Under the pieces are notes generated by a model. The model was not told the DNA's origin and searched no databases. It saw only the letters and a list, made by a program, of their open reading frames with translations. The position numbers and the translations under genes were made by a program. Of a stretch of 35,256 nucleotides of DNA, positions 15,556 to 24,735 are shown in pieces (position 1 is the first letter of the stretch; the number at the start of each line of letters is the position of its first letter). This DNA comes from a virus: IMG/VR virus record IMGVR_UViG_3300037507_000278, positions 1 to 35,256 of that record, one strand, 5' to 3'.

Positions 15556-15910
15556 TATTTACCTCAACCCAGTTAACGGTTGCTTCATCCCAACTGTACA
15601 TCTTTCCGTCTGTAGGCATCGCTACTGGCGCTTCCCACTGTGCATTAGCGTTAAGTAACCAGCTAGCAAAGGGCTTAGGCGGTACGAAAGCGTCTATATC
15701 TTCGCGGTAGGTATATCCAATCCCTGCGTAGTTCTTACGCATGTTGCCGTTGTAGCTTGTCTGCTTCCACGTTCCACCGAGAATCTTCTCTAAGTGTGCA
15801 GCACCAATGTGTTCTTTCTCAACACCGCTAGCGTCTGAAGTGTCCTTGTTATCAACAACGACAACCTGCGTGACGATGTTGTTTTCGTCCAATTTACAAA
15901 AATGAGCCAT
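15548..15910 (-). CDS. Tail-assembly-like structural protein, 120 aa
   Basis: MAHFCKLDENNIVTQVVVVD, GGTWKQTSYNGNMRKNYAGIGYTY (in two parts about 45-68) and W-E-P..P..G near the end. This is a well-recognised small phage protein found beside tail genes in aquatic podo- and myoviruses; exact role is unknown, possibly fibre assembly or decoration. AGAGG precedes the ATG. It follows the HNH gene with a 2-base gap. Confidence 0.72.
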   Translation of the reverse strand: MAHFCKLDENNIVTQVVVVDNKDTSDASGVEKEHIGAAHLEKILGGTWKQTSYNGNMRKNYAGIGYTYREDIDAFVPPKPFASWLLNANAQWEAPVAMPTDGKMYSWDEATVNWVEVNNG

Positions 15911-15912
15911 TA

Positions 15913-16377
15913 TTAACCTCTTGCAAATATTCCGTGGAATTTGTGTCTTGCCTCAATAGCAACCAATTCAGCAAATTCAATGTCTTCAAAATAACCTATC
16001 AATTTGCGTTTTTTATCAACCGTTATTTGGACGCTCCATTTTTTGCATCCTTTGTCAAAATAAACGTTTTTTATTCCTGATTTATTGTTGACATGAACCC
16101 TTCGGTTTAAACAATTTTGGCTTTGCGTAACGTCTCGCAAATTTTCAATTCTATTGTCAGACCGGTCATTGTTTGCATGATCTGTTATTTTGGGGAGATA
16201 TCCGTGGTGGTACAAAAATACAAGCCGATGTAGCGGATAGACTTTCCCATCGACACGCATCCTAATATACCTATGGCCGCCCTTTATAGGCGTAAATTTT
16301 GGTTGATAGCCTTGCTTTGCATACAGAAACCCATCACGATACTCAAACAACTCTTTTAGGCGTTCTTGAGTAACCAT
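15913..16377 (-). CDS. HNH homing endonuclease with AP2 DNA-binding domain
   Basis: 154 aa. The HNH nuclease domain (about 48-90) has H50 in YPLHRLVF, DH at 66-67 in ITDHANN, and NRIENL with N75/N79. An AP2-like DNA-binding domain follows (SGIKNVYFDKGCKKWSVQIT to about residue 150). These free-standing enzymes cut related phage genomes to spread their own gene. It is inserted between the oxygenase (TAATG overlap) and the tail-assembly-like gene; no intron boundary is evident. Base use is AT-rich and unlike its neighbours, fitting recent entry. Confidence 0.88.
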   Translation of the reverse strand: MVTQERLKELFEYRDGFLYAKQGYQPKFTPIKGGHRYIRMRVDGKVYPLHRLVFLYHHGYLPKITDHANNDRSDNRIENLRDVTQSQNCLNRRVHVNNKSGIKNVYFDKGCKKWSVQITVDKKRKLIGYFEDIEFAELVAIEARHKFHGIFARG

Positions 16378-16979
16378 TACGCCTCCAGCCTTAAGCCTGT
16401 TAAATCCATTTCTTCCCCGACAACACCGACAGGAAAGGTATTAAAACTGAGTGAGATTCTTGTGTCCTCGCCCTTTACTTCAGGAACCATGTGCGTCAGC
16501 GACGAAGGAAAGAGAATCAGCCTGCCTGCATAAGCCTCAAACCACCAACTCTCACTGTTGTACGGGTTCCACTGGTCGGGAGGAAACTTGATCTGCTGCC
16601 AGCCATCTTTGTAGAAGTAAATCCTGTCATCAGGATTGGTCTGAACATAGAACACACCTGAGATGTAACTATTAGGATGAGCGTGTTTGTGGTGGTACTG
16701 GCCTTGCTCGCTGTAGTTGCACCAGCTTTGCGTGACTCTAAGGCTTACATTGTGCTTAGGATTGACTGTGGACTTGAAGTATTCCGATACAGCATCCTCA
16801 ATGAACGAACGTAGGTTCGTCAGTACAGGGCTACGCAAGACAAAGTTATCAGTGCTTGTCGTATTTCCCTGATTCGGTCTTGTCTGTAACTCACGGATGA
16901 AGAACAGCTCCTCATCGGACAAGGGGCGACCTAATTCAGCAAAGCCTACAGGTGTCGGAAACAGATTATGCAATTGCAT
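16377..16979 (-). CDS. Putative 2-oxoglutarate/Fe(II) oxygenase
   Basis: 200 aa. MQLHNLFPTPVGFAEL starts a double-stranded beta-helix protein of the phage 2OG-Fe(II) type (TIGR02466-like). Motifs: Fe-ligand region HHKHAHPNSYISGVFYV (96-112), then LILFPSSLTHMV with H163 and RISLSFN with R174 as the likely third ligand and 2OG-binding Arg. Substrate unknown; its place among tail-fibre genes suggests a modified structural protein, but DNA or host targets are possible. The ATG at 16979 has AAGGA 9 bases upstream; a TTG two codons earlier is less likely. Overlaps the 84-aa gene by 14 bases. Confidence 0.78.
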   Translation of the reverse strand: MQLHNLFPTPVGFAELGRPLSDEELFFIRELQTRPNQGNTTSTDNFVLRSPVLTNLRSFIEDAVSEYFKSTVNPKHNVSLRVTQSWCNYSEQGQYHHKHAHPNSYISGVFYVQTNPDDRIYFYKDGWQQIKFPPDQWNPYNSESWWFEAYAGRLILFPSSLTHMVPEVKGEDTRISLSFNTFPVGVVGEEMDLTGLRLEA

Positions 16980-17220
16980 CTTCAATTTCCTTTTGTTTGA
17001 TGCCCATTTCCTCTAACTGTTCAGGTAGCCAAATCGTAGGGATTGAATCTTCAAACTCCTTGATCTTGTCTATCACCCAATAAACTTCTTCAATACTCGG
17101 ACAAGGTCTCGGATCATCCCAGCGTGTGAATACGTTGTTAGAGATTTCCCACTTCGCCCCAGGACGTAGTAGGTGCATAGCTGTGTCTATTCCTAGGAAC
17201 TTATAAACTTTTGTAGTCAT
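16966..17220 (-). CDS. Small appendage-linked hypothetical, 84 aa
   Basis: MTTKVYKFLGIDTAMHLLRP, then GAKWEISNNVFTRWDDPRPC and a helical acidic C-terminus. The FLGIDxAMxLLRPGAxWEI and RWDDPRPCP pattern is familiar from aquatic phage tail regions, with no assigned function. It is packed between the glycine-rich fibre (1-base gap) and the oxygenase (14-base overlap), so it may be a substrate or partner of one of them. Confidence 0.7.
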   Translation of the reverse strand: MTTKVYKFLGIDTAMHLLRPGAKWEISNNVFTRWDDPRPCPSIEEVYWVIDKIKEFEDSIPTIWLPEQLEEMGIKQKEIEDAIA

Positions 17221-17221
17221 G

Positions 17222-19174
17222 TTATTGATTGATTTTGATGATTACGATACCGGAGCCGCCTGCGCCGCCTGTGCCGTCATTAGGCCCATAGCCAGCACCG
17301 CCGCCGCCACCGCCCGTAAATGCCGTTCCAGCGCCGCCAGTAGCATTGTTATTAGTTCCATCTCCCGCACCACCTTTTTGTGAAGAAGGTGTAGAAACTC
17401 CACCACCTAAACCAGCAGTTCCGCCTTGAGAACCTCCGCCACCTCCACCAGCGTAATAAACAGTTGAACCAGAGATTGCAGATGTTGATGCTATACCTCC
17501 TGCCCCACCAACAGCCGGACTAAGTTGACCGTTGGCTCCTGCGCCGCCAGAACCGCCGCCACCTGCGCCACCCCTAGCCGCAGAAGAACCAGCCCCGTTA
17601 CCTCCATCGTATCCTTGCCTTGTGCCACTAATAAATGATGACCCAGAGTAAATTCCTTTTCCTCCCGACCCCCCGTCTGTCGCTCCACCGCCAGACCCAC
17701 CGTTTAAGCCGGGATTAGCAGGCGCTCCGGGTCTGTCATCCCTGCAACCGCCTGCACCGCCACCAAAAGAATTAATACCGCTTAAAGTTCCAGTAATAGT
17801 TGTGCTAGCAACAGTTTGACTTACGTTCACAGTGTAAGTTCCCGCGCCACCTCTTCCAGTTCCATAGCCTGTAATAAGCGTTCCAGTTGTAACACCTGTG
17901 CCAGATAAAGCCATTCCAGCATAAAAAGTGTTAGTGACTGTGCCGCCAACAGTTAGGGTTGTACCTGATATTGATGATGCCGTTCCAGAAGCACTAGATA
18001 TAGACGGATCGTTTGATATTGGAGAACCAGAAAATGATGAATTAGCCCCACTGCTTCCTTGAGATTGGTACGTTCCACCGGAACCGCCGCCACCAACTAC
18101 AATAGTGTAGTCCTGACCGGCTGTAACAGATTGACTTGAAGCCAATCTGACTCCACCGCCACCACCACCACCTCCTAAACCCCCACCACCACCACCACCA
18201 CCTACCACAAGGTAGTCAACAGAGGTCACACCAGTAGGACATTTCCACGTGGTCGTGCCTTTGAATACAAAGACGGTTTGGCTAGCAACGGTGTACTTTA
18301 GGATGACGATACCGGAGCCGCCTGCGCCTGACGGTGGATTAGTTGGAGCAGCATTACCACTACAACCGCCGCCACCAGAACCAGTATTTGTAGCGCCAGC
18401 AGTACCTGTACTCGCTGGGTTAATGCCACCAGCGCCACCACCGCCTATGCCGCCCGTACCTGCTACTGGACCCCACGCACCACCACCGCCGCCACCTGCG
18501 AAATAGTTTCCTGCGCTAGAAGCAGAATCACCGCTTTTGCCATAACCATTAGCGTATGACGGCCCTAAAATACCTAAGCCACCATTACCACCATTAATGT
18601 TTCCTGCGCTTCCAGATGGAGCATTAGTACCAGCAGCAGCGGCTCCACCGCCCCCACCACCAGAACCTGCGCCTCCAGCGGTTTTACCATTTCCTCCGGC
18701 AAATCCTTGACCAGATGGTGTCGTTGATGCGGGTCCGCCAGCTCCATCAGTTGTCCCGCCACCGCCACCGCCGCCAGAACCACCAGAACCACCTGCCGTT
18801 CCAGCGCCACCCAATTGATTCCAACCACCAGAACCGCCACCTTCTGAAGTTATGCTATCAAATACAGAATTGTTCCCTTTGTTTCCTTGTGCTAAAACAG
18901 CACTTGTGCCTCCAGCGCCTACTGTAATAGTGTAATCACCAGCACTTACAGGATGACTTGTTCCTGTTCTATAACCACCAGCGCCACCGCCACCGCCGTG
19001 AGCAGAACCCCCTGACCCACCACCAGCGATTACAAGATAATCAACACTCGTCACCCCAGCAGGGCAAGTCCACGTAGAGGTAGCTGTAAAGGTTTGGATG
19101 ACGGTGTAGCCACCACCGCCGCCTCCTGAACCAGCGAAGGCAGCAGCAATCATTGCACTTAATGCACCAGCCAT
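17222..19174 (-). CDS. Glycine-rich tail adhesin with duplicated module
   Basis: 650 aa, a large part glycine. Two related modules each start with a beta motif and end with a beta strand: first about 24-298 ([20 protein letters not shown] ... SGIVILKYT) and second about 299-650 ([20 protein letters not shown] ... [10 protein letters not shown]). Between these lie long poly-Gly stretches with Ala/Ser/Thr. This resembles glycine-rich phage adhesins (such as S16 gp38) that fold as packed polyglycine type II helices with receptor loops; similarity by pattern only. Likely a receptor-binding tip or side fibre. Codon use is GC-richer than neighbours, as forced by glycine. Confidence 0.72.
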   Translation of the reverse strand: MAGALSAMIAAAFAGSGGGGGGYTVIQTFTATSTWTCPAGVTSVDYLVIAGGGSGGSAHGGGGGAGGYRTGTSHPVSAGDYTITVGAGGTSAVLAQGNKGNNSVFDSITSEGGGSGGWNQLGGAGTAGGSGGSGGGGGGGTTDGAGGPASTTPSGQGFAGGNGKTAGGAGSGGGGGGAAAAGTNAPSGSAGNINGGNGGLGILGPSYANGYGKSGDSASSAGNYFAGGGGGGAWGPVAGTGGIGGGGAGGINPASTGTAGATNTGSGGGGCSGNAAPTNPPSGAGGSGIVILKYTVASQTVFVFKGTTTWKCPTGVTSVDYLVVGGGGGGGGLGGGGGGGGVRLASSQSVTAGQDYTIVVGGGGSGGTYQSQGSSGANSSFSGSPISNDPSISSASGTASSISGTTLTVGGTVTNTFYAGMALSGTGVTTGTLITGYGTGRGGAGTYTVNVSQTVASTTITGTLSGINSFGGGAGGCRDDRPGAPANPGLNGGSGGGATDGGSGGKGIYSGSSFISGTRQGYDGGNGAGSSAARGGAGGGGSGGAGANGQLSPAVGGAGGIASTSAISGSTVYYAGGGGGGSQGGTAGLGGGVSTPSSQKGGAGDGTNNNATGGAGTAFTGGGGGGAGYGPNDGTGGAGGSGIVIIKINQ

Positions 19175-19175
19175 A

Positions 19176-19853
19176 TTAGGTCACTCCTGCACCAGAGACA
19201 TACCACGTATCCGTAGCAACCTTAAGTAAGGTAGCCATTCCCTTTGTCGCCACTGTTCTGTTACCCGTAGCACCGTTAGCTAACTGAAAGGTAACACCAG
19301 CACCAGAGATCGTAAGGTTTCCAGAGTTGTTATTAACGACAAGGATCGTTGTACCGACATCAATCGCCGTAGTTGCGTTTGTGTTTACCGTAAGGGTTGC
19401 TGTAGAGCCACCAGTAAAGTAAATATGCTTACCTGCATCGCTTGCAGCCACAGTCGTATTCGTGCTTTGTGGAGCGCCGATATAACCAACCTTGTTAGTA
19501 CCGTCTACCGTACAGTTGCTTAGGGTTCCTGATGTAGGTGTACCCAGAACAGGTGTTACGAGCGTTGGCGATGTGGCAAAAACCAGCGAGCCTGAGCCTG
19601 TCTCATCAGTCACCGCTGCCGCTAGGTTAGAGGATGACGGTGTGGCTAGGAAGGTAGCTACACCAGTTCCTAAGCTAGCAGACGTTACCGCAGAAGCAAA
19701 GGTTAGGTTGCCTGAACCATCAGTCTGTAAAAACTGATTAGCACTACCGTCTGTGCCAGGAAGCGTAAAGGTTGTATTGCTGCTGGTATTGGCAGATTGG
19801 ACGGTTGTTGTCCCTGTCCCAGAAGCGTTACCCTGAATTTTAAGTTTAGACAT
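19176..19853 (-). CDS. Tail-fibre protein, 225 aa
   Basis: Begins [20 protein letters not shown], then repeated shaft-like [20 protein letters not shown] and [20 protein letters not shown] motifs that are standard in phage side fibres. The C-terminal half ([16 protein letters not shown]... [12 protein letters not shown]) resembles a beta-rich fibre tip. Two-base gap to the glycine-rich adhesin and six-base gap to the long fibre, so the three are one appendage group. Confidence 0.75.
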   Translation of the reverse strand: MSKLKIQGNASGTGTTTVQSANTSSNTTFTLPGTDGSANQFLQTDGSGNLTFASAVTSASLGTGVATFLATPSSSNLAAAVTDETGSGSLVFATSPTLVTPVLGTPTSGTLSNCTVDGTNKVGYIGAPQSTNTTVAASDAGKHIYFTGGSTATLTVNTNATTAIDVGTTILVVNNNSGNLTISGAGVTFQLANGATGNRTVATKGMATLLKVATDTWYVSGAGVT

Positions 19854-19859
19854 ATTGTA

Positions 19860-22220
19860 TCACCCTAATACCATCCAAGATTGTCCGTCTGGGACTGTAA
19901 CTGCAAAACCAGCCGCTACTGTTACAGGGCTGACAGATAGTCCGTTAGTATTACTTGTTAGTGTTACGTTTGAAGAAATAAGTATTTGAGACTCTAGAAT
20001 AGGGCCACCAGCACCGCCTCCAGTAGCTGTCAATGTACCAGCAGAATAGCTTAAGCCAGAGCCAACAGTAACGTTAGCAAAGCCACCAGAGCCATCATTA
20101 GCTAGTAATTGTGCTGCTGTGCCTGTCGTTGAAGAACCACCTGCTGGTGTATCCCAAGCAAAGGCAGTACCATTCCATTTAAGGTAAGTATTCGATGTTG
20201 TAGGTGCTGTAGCAAATGTTGTTGTACCAGAACCACTCTGATACACAATACGATTAGCACCACCACCAGTGATTGCTGCTGTGGTTCCTGAAGAACCAGT
20301 GATATCGATACCCCAAGTACCAGTAGCATTAGTACCTGTAATGGAGGGAGCACCTACTGTATTATAACTGATTGTACGTGCTACAGAACCATCAAAGGTT
20401 ACTGTTGGTGTATCACCACCACTGCTTGAGAATGTTGCTGCATTGGTTGTTGTACCGCCACCACCTGATACAGCAGCCCAACTTAGTACAGAGCCATCCC
20501 ACTTAAGATAAGTATTAGATACTGTAGGAGCTGCTACGAATGTTGTTGTTCCTGATCCACTTTGATAAGGAATACGATTTGCTGCGCCACCAGCTAAGTT
20601 AGTTGCTGTGGTAGCTGTCGTTGCTGATGTAGCAGAGGTTGCTGTAGCAGCGTTACCTGTGATGTCAATAGACCATGTACCTGAAGCATCTCCGCCTGTT
20701 CTTGTAGGTACATTAAGGTTTGCTCTAGCATTTGCTTCAGTGGTTGCGTTAGTACCACCTTTGTTGATAGGTACAGCAGAATCTAATGTAATGTTTGGTG
20801 TTGCACCGCCAGAGGATGCTAAAGGAGCTGAAGCTGTAACAGAACTAACACCACCGCCAGTACCGCTAGTGGCTGCTGTGATACGACCTTGAGCATCAAC
20901 TGTGATGTTAGCGTTGGTGTAAGAACCAGCAGTAACAGCAGTATTTGTAAGACTGATTGAACGATCTGTACTTAGATCACCACCACCTGATAAACCTGTA
21001 CCAGCGCTAAGACTACGTGTTGTCGGTACAGCACCAATACTTGCTGGTGTGATGGATGCGTTTGAAGCTGCTGTAATCCTTCCCTGTGCGTCAACTGTGA
21101 ATGTAGCTACTTGCGAAGTACTACCATAACTGGTAGCAGTAACACCTGTGTTGGTCAGGCTAATCGAACGATCAGAACTAAGATCACCTCCTCCCGTCAG
21201 ACCACTTCCAACTGAGATGGTCCTTGTTGATGGAACAGCGCCAATACCTGAAGCAGTAATGCTTGTATTTGATGCTGATGTCAACCTACCTTGTGCATCT
21301 ACAGTAAAGGTTGCTACTTGAGAACCTGAACCATAAGAACCAGCTGTGACTGCTGTGTTAGCTAATGCTACAGTACCTGATGTTGTTATCGTACCACCGC
21401 TAAGACCTGTACCAGCAGTTATCGATGTAACTGTCCCTGTACCTGTAATGGTAGCATATTCAAGACCTGTACCGCCTGTGTTAACACGAACAACTTGACC
21501 TGCTGTGCCTAAAGCAGTTAATCCAGTACCACCGTTAGCGACAGGCAATGCAGAGCCTGAATAGCTAACAGCTAATGTACCAGAGGAAGTAATAGGAGTA
21601 CCACTAACACTTAAGAAACCAGGGACAGTCATCGCTACAGAGGATACAGTACCCCCTACAGCTTGCCATTTAAGACCTGATGTTTCAGTAGAGTCAGCAG
21701 CTAGTACGTAACCATCCGTACCTTTTGGTAAGCGAACATTGTCACTACCATTGTGAACAATGATATCGCCTTTAGTTGTTGTCGGAGATAAAGCATCAAA
21801 TGCTTCAGTCTTTGTTGTTTGACCAGTACCACCATTAGCGATAGCTACTGTACCGCTTACGTTAGTTGCTGTTGTTGCTGATGTCGCAGTAGCAGCATTA
21901 CCTGTAATAGCAATGTTCCATGTACCGCTAGCGCCTGTGCCAGTAGTAGATGGAACACCTAAATTAGTTCTTGCTGTTGCTGCATCAGAAGCACCAGTAC
22001 CACCGTCTGCTACAGCAAGATCGGTAATACCAGCAATAGAGCCGCCAGTAATCGCTACAGCATTAGCTTCTTGATTCCCTAGAGAACCAACAACCTTTTG
22101 TACCGTTGATCCATCACCAACATAGAGTTTCTTGTCCGTTGTGTTAACGGCTAATTGTCTATTCTCTAGTGAGGTAGGTACTGACCCTGCTGTAGAAGAT
22201 CCTTTGATCTTAACCGCCAT
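19860..22220 (-). CDS. Long tail fibre with tandem phage-fibre repeats, 786 aa
   Basis: N-terminus MAVKIKGSSTAGSVPTSLEN with RQLAVNTTDKKLYVGDGSTV is the common phage-fibre attachment start. The middle (about 250-480) has about three tandem modules of roughly 60 residues, each with SAGTGLSGGGDLS-like, DRSISLTNT and QVATFTVDAQGRITAASN motifs, expected to form a trimeric beta shaft. The end has repeated NAATFSSSGG and AAQLLANDGSGG blocks. AGAGGAC precedes the ATG. It should connect to the smaller fibre proteins for host recognition. Confidence 0.82.
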   Translation of the reverse strand: MAVKIKGSSTAGSVPTSLENRQLAVNTTDKKLYVGDGSTVQKVVGSLGNQEANAVAITGGSIAGITDLAVADGGTGASDAATARTNLGVPSTTGTGASGTWNIAITGNAATATSATTATNVSGTVAIANGGTGQTTKTEAFDALSPTTTKGDIIVHNGSDNVRLPKGTDGYVLAADSTETSGLKWQAVGGTVSSVAMTVPGFLSVSGTPITSSGTLAVSYSGSALPVANGGTGLTALGTAGQVVRVNTGGTGLEYATITGTGTVTSITAGTGLSGGTITTSGTVALANTAVTAGSYGSGSQVATFTVDAQGRLTSASNTSITASGIGAVPSTRTISVGSGLTGGGDLSSDRSISLTNTGVTATSYGSTSQVATFTVDAQGRITAASNASITPASIGAVPTTRSLSAGTGLSGGGDLSTDRSISLTNTAVTAGSYTNANITVDAQGRITAATSGTGGGVSSVTASAPLASSGGATPNITLDSAVPINKGGTNATTEANARANLNVPTRTGGDASGTWSIDITGNAATATSATSATTATTATNLAGGAANRIPYQSGSGTTTFVAAPTVSNTYLKWDGSVLSWAAVSGGGGTTTNAATFSSSGGDTPTVTFDGSVARTISYNTVGAPSITGTNATGTWGIDITGSSGTTAAITGGGANRIVYQSGSGTTTFATAPTTSNTYLKWNGTAFAWDTPAGGSSTTGTAAQLLANDGSGGFANVTVGSGLSYSAGTLTATGGGAGGPILESQILISSNVTLTSNTNGLSVSPVTVAAGFAVTVPDGQSWMVLG

Positions 22221-22222
22221 GT

Positions 22223-22381
22223 CTAGTCCTCTTTAGCGTTTTTAGCGACCTTCTTAGATTCTACTTTTTTCTCTTCTTCTTTTACTTCTTCGTAGTCAGG
22301 ATGGATACGCATTTGTTCAATGTCGTATTCATACTCAACATTCATTAAGTTATTAGACCACTTACAACGAAAAGTAACCAT
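22223..22381 (-). CDS. Small head-region protein, 52 aa
   Basis: MVTFRCKWSNNLMNVEYEYD, then IEQMRIHPDYEEVKEEEKKV and a Lys-rich tail ending AKNAKED. AAGG lies 7 bases before the ATG. It lies between the coat-protein terminator and the long fibre, a place where similar short MxFRC...MRxHPDYxEV proteins occur in other phages. Function unknown; highly charged C-terminus. Confidence 0.78.
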   Translation of the reverse strand: MVTFRCKWSNNLMNVEYEYDIEQMRIHPDYEEVKEEEKKVESKKVAKNAKED

Positions 22382-22395
22382 GATGTGACCTTATG

Positions 22396-22424
22396 AAAAG
22401 AGGACCACCGGAGTAGTCCCCTTT
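22396..22424 (-). terminator. Probable terminator after the coat gene
   Basis: On the minus strand, a 12-bp stem AAAGGGGACTAC / GTGGTCCTCTTT (two G-U wobbles) closes a TCCG loop and ends in TTTTC, starting 11 bases after the coat stop. The T run is short, so it is probably partial, lowering fibre expression relative to coat. T7 has a terminator at the same place after gene 10. Confidence 0.72.
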
Positions 22425-22434
22425 ATTGTAGCTT

Positions 22435-23409
22435 TTAGCCTGGAATGATCAAGGCAACAGCAGCATCGTTACGAAGCTCTGCAACACCGTAGAGGGTGTC
22501 AGCAGTGTACAACGTAGCAAGGTACTCTTGCTTGTACTGAGCTTGCGAACGAACAGCCATTTGCTCTGCAAGAACCATGGAGTCCTTGTGGAACATCAAG
22601 CAAGCACGAGGAGCCGTACCAGACGAGCTATAAGCAGTGTCAGCGTTGCTAGAAACAAACACTTTAACACCGTACACATCACCAATCTGACCATTACGGA
22701 TGGTGTTGTTGTTGCCCTGCTCACCAACGAAAGCCTGCTCAGTAAAGCGAGCAAGACCCATGAGGGTGTTACGTGCAACAGGAGGAATAACCAAGTAACG
22801 GCTATCTTGAGGAACGTTAGCATCATCAAGACGCTGGATCGAACGACGAATTGCTGCGTCAGTCAATGCAGTTGCGTTACCAGCACCAGCACCGCCTACG
22901 AAGGCTGTAGTGCCATCACCGCCGATGAAGGCAGTAGACGTACCGGACACACTGTAGTCGCCAGTAGCGCCAGCAGCGTGAGTACCTTGGAAGAGACGAC
23001 CGATCTGGATAAGATCGCTGTCAACCTGGGTAGCAAGAGCGTAACCAGCATCTTCCGTGTAGAAACGACGAAGCGAAGCAAGCGCCTGAACTTCAACGAT
23101 GTCCTCGATGAGACGTGAGTATTCGTAGTGCTTGTTGATGCTGACCTGTACTTCTGACTCAACGTTAGCCTGAATCGTAACAGCAGTGTTAGCTGCCTTA
23201 GCGAAGGCTGCGCCACGGGTGGGGCTAGGAATATGAAGCGTATCACCTTTCTTACCACGCATCGTCATCTTGTTGACGAGGTTCGCCATAACAAGATTCT
23301 TTTTGTAGGAAGCGATGATTTCGTCTGACCAAATTTCTGGGATAAATTTATCCGCATTGGTCTTGTTAACAATGGAGGAACTACCTCCAGGATAAGCTGC
23401 TGATGCCAT
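22435..23409 (-). CDS. Major capsid protein, HK97-fold
   Basis: 324 aa. MASAAYPGGSSSIVNKTNAD, KFIPEIWSDEIIASYKKNLVMANLV and GDTLHIPSPTRG give the N-arm and E-loop region typical of podovirus coat proteins; the end has AEQMAVRSQAQYKQEYLATLY and GVAELRNDAAVALIIPG. AAGGAC precedes the ATG. The third-position base use is visibly GC-richer than neighbouring genes, as expected for a highly expressed gene. It directly follows the scaffold gene and is followed by a terminator. Confidence 0.9.
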   Translation of the reverse strand: MASAAYPGGSSSIVNKTNADKFIPEIWSDEIIASYKKNLVMANLVNKMTMRGKKGDTLHIPSPTRGAAFAKAANTAVTIQANVESEVQVSINKHYEYSRLIEDIVEVQALASLRRFYTEDAGYALATQVDSDLIQIGRLFQGTHAAGATGDYSVSGTSTAFIGGDGTTAFVGGAGAGNATALTDAAIRRSIQRLDDANVPQDSRYLVIPPVARNTLMGLARFTEQAFVGEQGNNNTIRNGQIGDVYGVKVFVSSNADTAYSSSGTAPRACLMFHKDSMVLAEQMAVRSQAQYKQEYLATLYTADTLYGVAELRNDAAVALIIPG

Positions 23410-23429
23410 TTTAAGTCCTTTAAGTTAAG

Positions 23430-24206
23430 TTATCGGACCCTACCTTCGTTATATGCTGAGATGATGTCATCTTGTAAGGACATATAACGCTCAGGGTCAG
23501 TCATTTGGAGCCGAATAAGATCTGCTCGACGATATATTTTCTTGCTCGTTTCACCAGTAGCGCCATCAACGGCTACGGTAGCTGCTTTTAGTGTTTGATT
23601 ACGTTGATCCTGTAGTTGCTGTGCTGCTTGCTGAACAGTATCCTGTTTAGCTTTCTTCAGTGCTTTGAAGTTAGACAACAACTCATTTGCTGAATCAAAA
23701 TCAAACTGCTTATCTGCTGCTGCGTAGAGTCTCTGACGAACAGGTGACTCATTAACCCAACCAGCAAACTCTGGATCAGCGATCACTTGAGTATAATCTG
23801 GATGTGTTTGAGCTAGCCTGTTTGCTGTTTGCATCCTAGCCATTTGTGCTGCTGCTTGCTGGGCTTGCATCACTGCTGGATGGGAGGAAACCGCTTTATT
23901 TACTGCCTTAACAGGATCGGCAAAGAAGTCAGTATCATCTTCGACGGCTTTAACAGGTTGTTCCTGTGGTGTGATTTGTCTCTTGATGAGTTCATCAGCG
24001 AGTTTACGTACTTCACCAACTTCCTGTGCTTGACGACCAATAAGCTTTTCAGCTTCTTGATGCATCTTAATAATGTCATCCAGTGATTTACCCTTATACT
24101 TCTCAGGGATCGCTGGTTCTTCAGGTGTTGGTGGAGCTTCAGCCTTTACTTCTTCAGCTTGAAACTCGTCTTGTACATCATCAATAGAATCTACAAATTC
24201 AGCCAT
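23430..24206 (-). CDS. Capsid scaffolding protein
   Basis: 258 aa, highly charged and helical: acidic N-terminus (MAEFVDSIDDVQDEFQAEEV), a Pro/Glu segment, LIGRQAQEVGEVRKLADELI coiled-coil-like helix, and Gln/Ala-rich C-terminal helix ending near RMQMTDPERYMSLQDD-like residues. This composition and the location immediately upstream of the coat gene fit a scaffold that is removed at maturation. AGGAG precedes the ATG. Confidence 0.83.
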   Translation of the reverse strand: MAEFVDSIDDVQDEFQAEEVKAEAPPTPEEPAIPEKYKGKSLDDIIKMHQEAEKLIGRQAQEVGEVRKLADELIKRQITPQEQPVKAVEDDTDFFADPVKAVNKAVSSHPAVMQAQQAAAQMARMQTANRLAQTHPDYTQVIADPEFAGWVNESPVRQRLYAAADKQFDFDSANELLSNFKALKKAKQDTVQQAAQQLQDQRNQTLKAATVAVDGATGETSKKIYRRADLIRLQMTDPERYMSLQDDIISAYNEGRVR

Positions 24207-24259
24207 CTGCTTCTCCTAGTCGGGATAACCCAATTGTTAGGAATTAAAAGGAATCTAAG

Positions 24260-24499
24260 CTACCCTTCATAAAAGGACTTAGATCTTGCTACTTTAGTTG
24301 CCTGTTCGTGAACCGTAGCCCATCGACTATAAGCAGTTGGAAAAGCTCCAGTGATACCTTCTAGTTTGCTTCTCGGTGCTGCTAGTTGTCTATAAGCTAG
24401 TTTGTCACAATGTGGGCATTGCACATATTCAACAGAATGATCAACAAAGTGTTCGCTTAGATGTCCATCTTCGCATTGAAAATCATTCATTAATCTCAT
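24260..24499 (-). CDS. FmdB-like zinc-ribbon small protein, 79 aa
   Basis: Starts MRLMNDFQCEDGHLSEHFVD, then EYVQCPHCDKLAYRQL. C9 with the following Gly-His, and the CPHC pair, form a short zinc ribbon of the FmdB type, common in phage head modules; the rest (PRSKLEGITGAFPTAYSRWA) is conserved in relatives as I recall. The ATG at 24499 has AGGA about 9 bases upstream; M4 is an alternative start. It overlaps the preceding gene by 17 bases. Function unknown. Confidence 0.78.
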   Translation of the reverse strand: MRLMNDFQCEDGHLSEHFVDHSVEYVQCPHCDKLAYRQLAAPRSKLEGITGAFPTAYSRWATVHEQATKVARSKSFYEG

Positions 24500-24728
24500 T
24501 CGTTATATCCTCGTAGGCTTTTTCCCAGACTTGTTCCATCGTCAGGAGCCAATCTAAAGCTTTAATTTGACCTTTACGCTCTTGCAATTCATTACCATCA
24601 GAGATGGTTGTAATGTCAGCAACAGCGTTTCTGTATTCTTTAGCGTCTTCCAGAAGTGTTTTCCATCCTGGATGACTCATTAAATCAAATCGTTCTTCGT
24701 AGTACTTTGTAAGTTTTACTTGATCCAT
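24483..24728 (-). CDS. Head-module small protein, 81 aa, possibly leaderless
   Basis: MDQVKLTKYYEERFDLMSHP, then GWKTLLEDAKEYRNAVADIT and QIKALDWLLTMEQVWEKAYE: an all-helical, charged protein of a type often found between portal and scaffold in aquatic podoviruses. No ribosome site precedes the ATG. Instead a consensus promoter ends 7 bases upstream (24736-24764) with predicted transcription start at 24729 or 24728, so its mRNA from that promoter would begin at or next to the AUG. Readthrough mRNA from the late promoter would also cover it. Confidence 0.8.
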   Translation of the reverse strand: MDQVKLTKYYEERFDLMSHPGWKTLLEDAKEYRNAVADITTISDGNELQERKGQIKALDWLLTMEQVWEKAYEDITNEINE

Positions 24729-24735
24729 TGTTGTT

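Noticed and set aside
22528-23118. Long plus-strand frame (196 codons) opposite the coat gene
   Set aside because: It is a codon-bias shadow of the GC-biased coat gene; no ribosome site, promoter or protein features.
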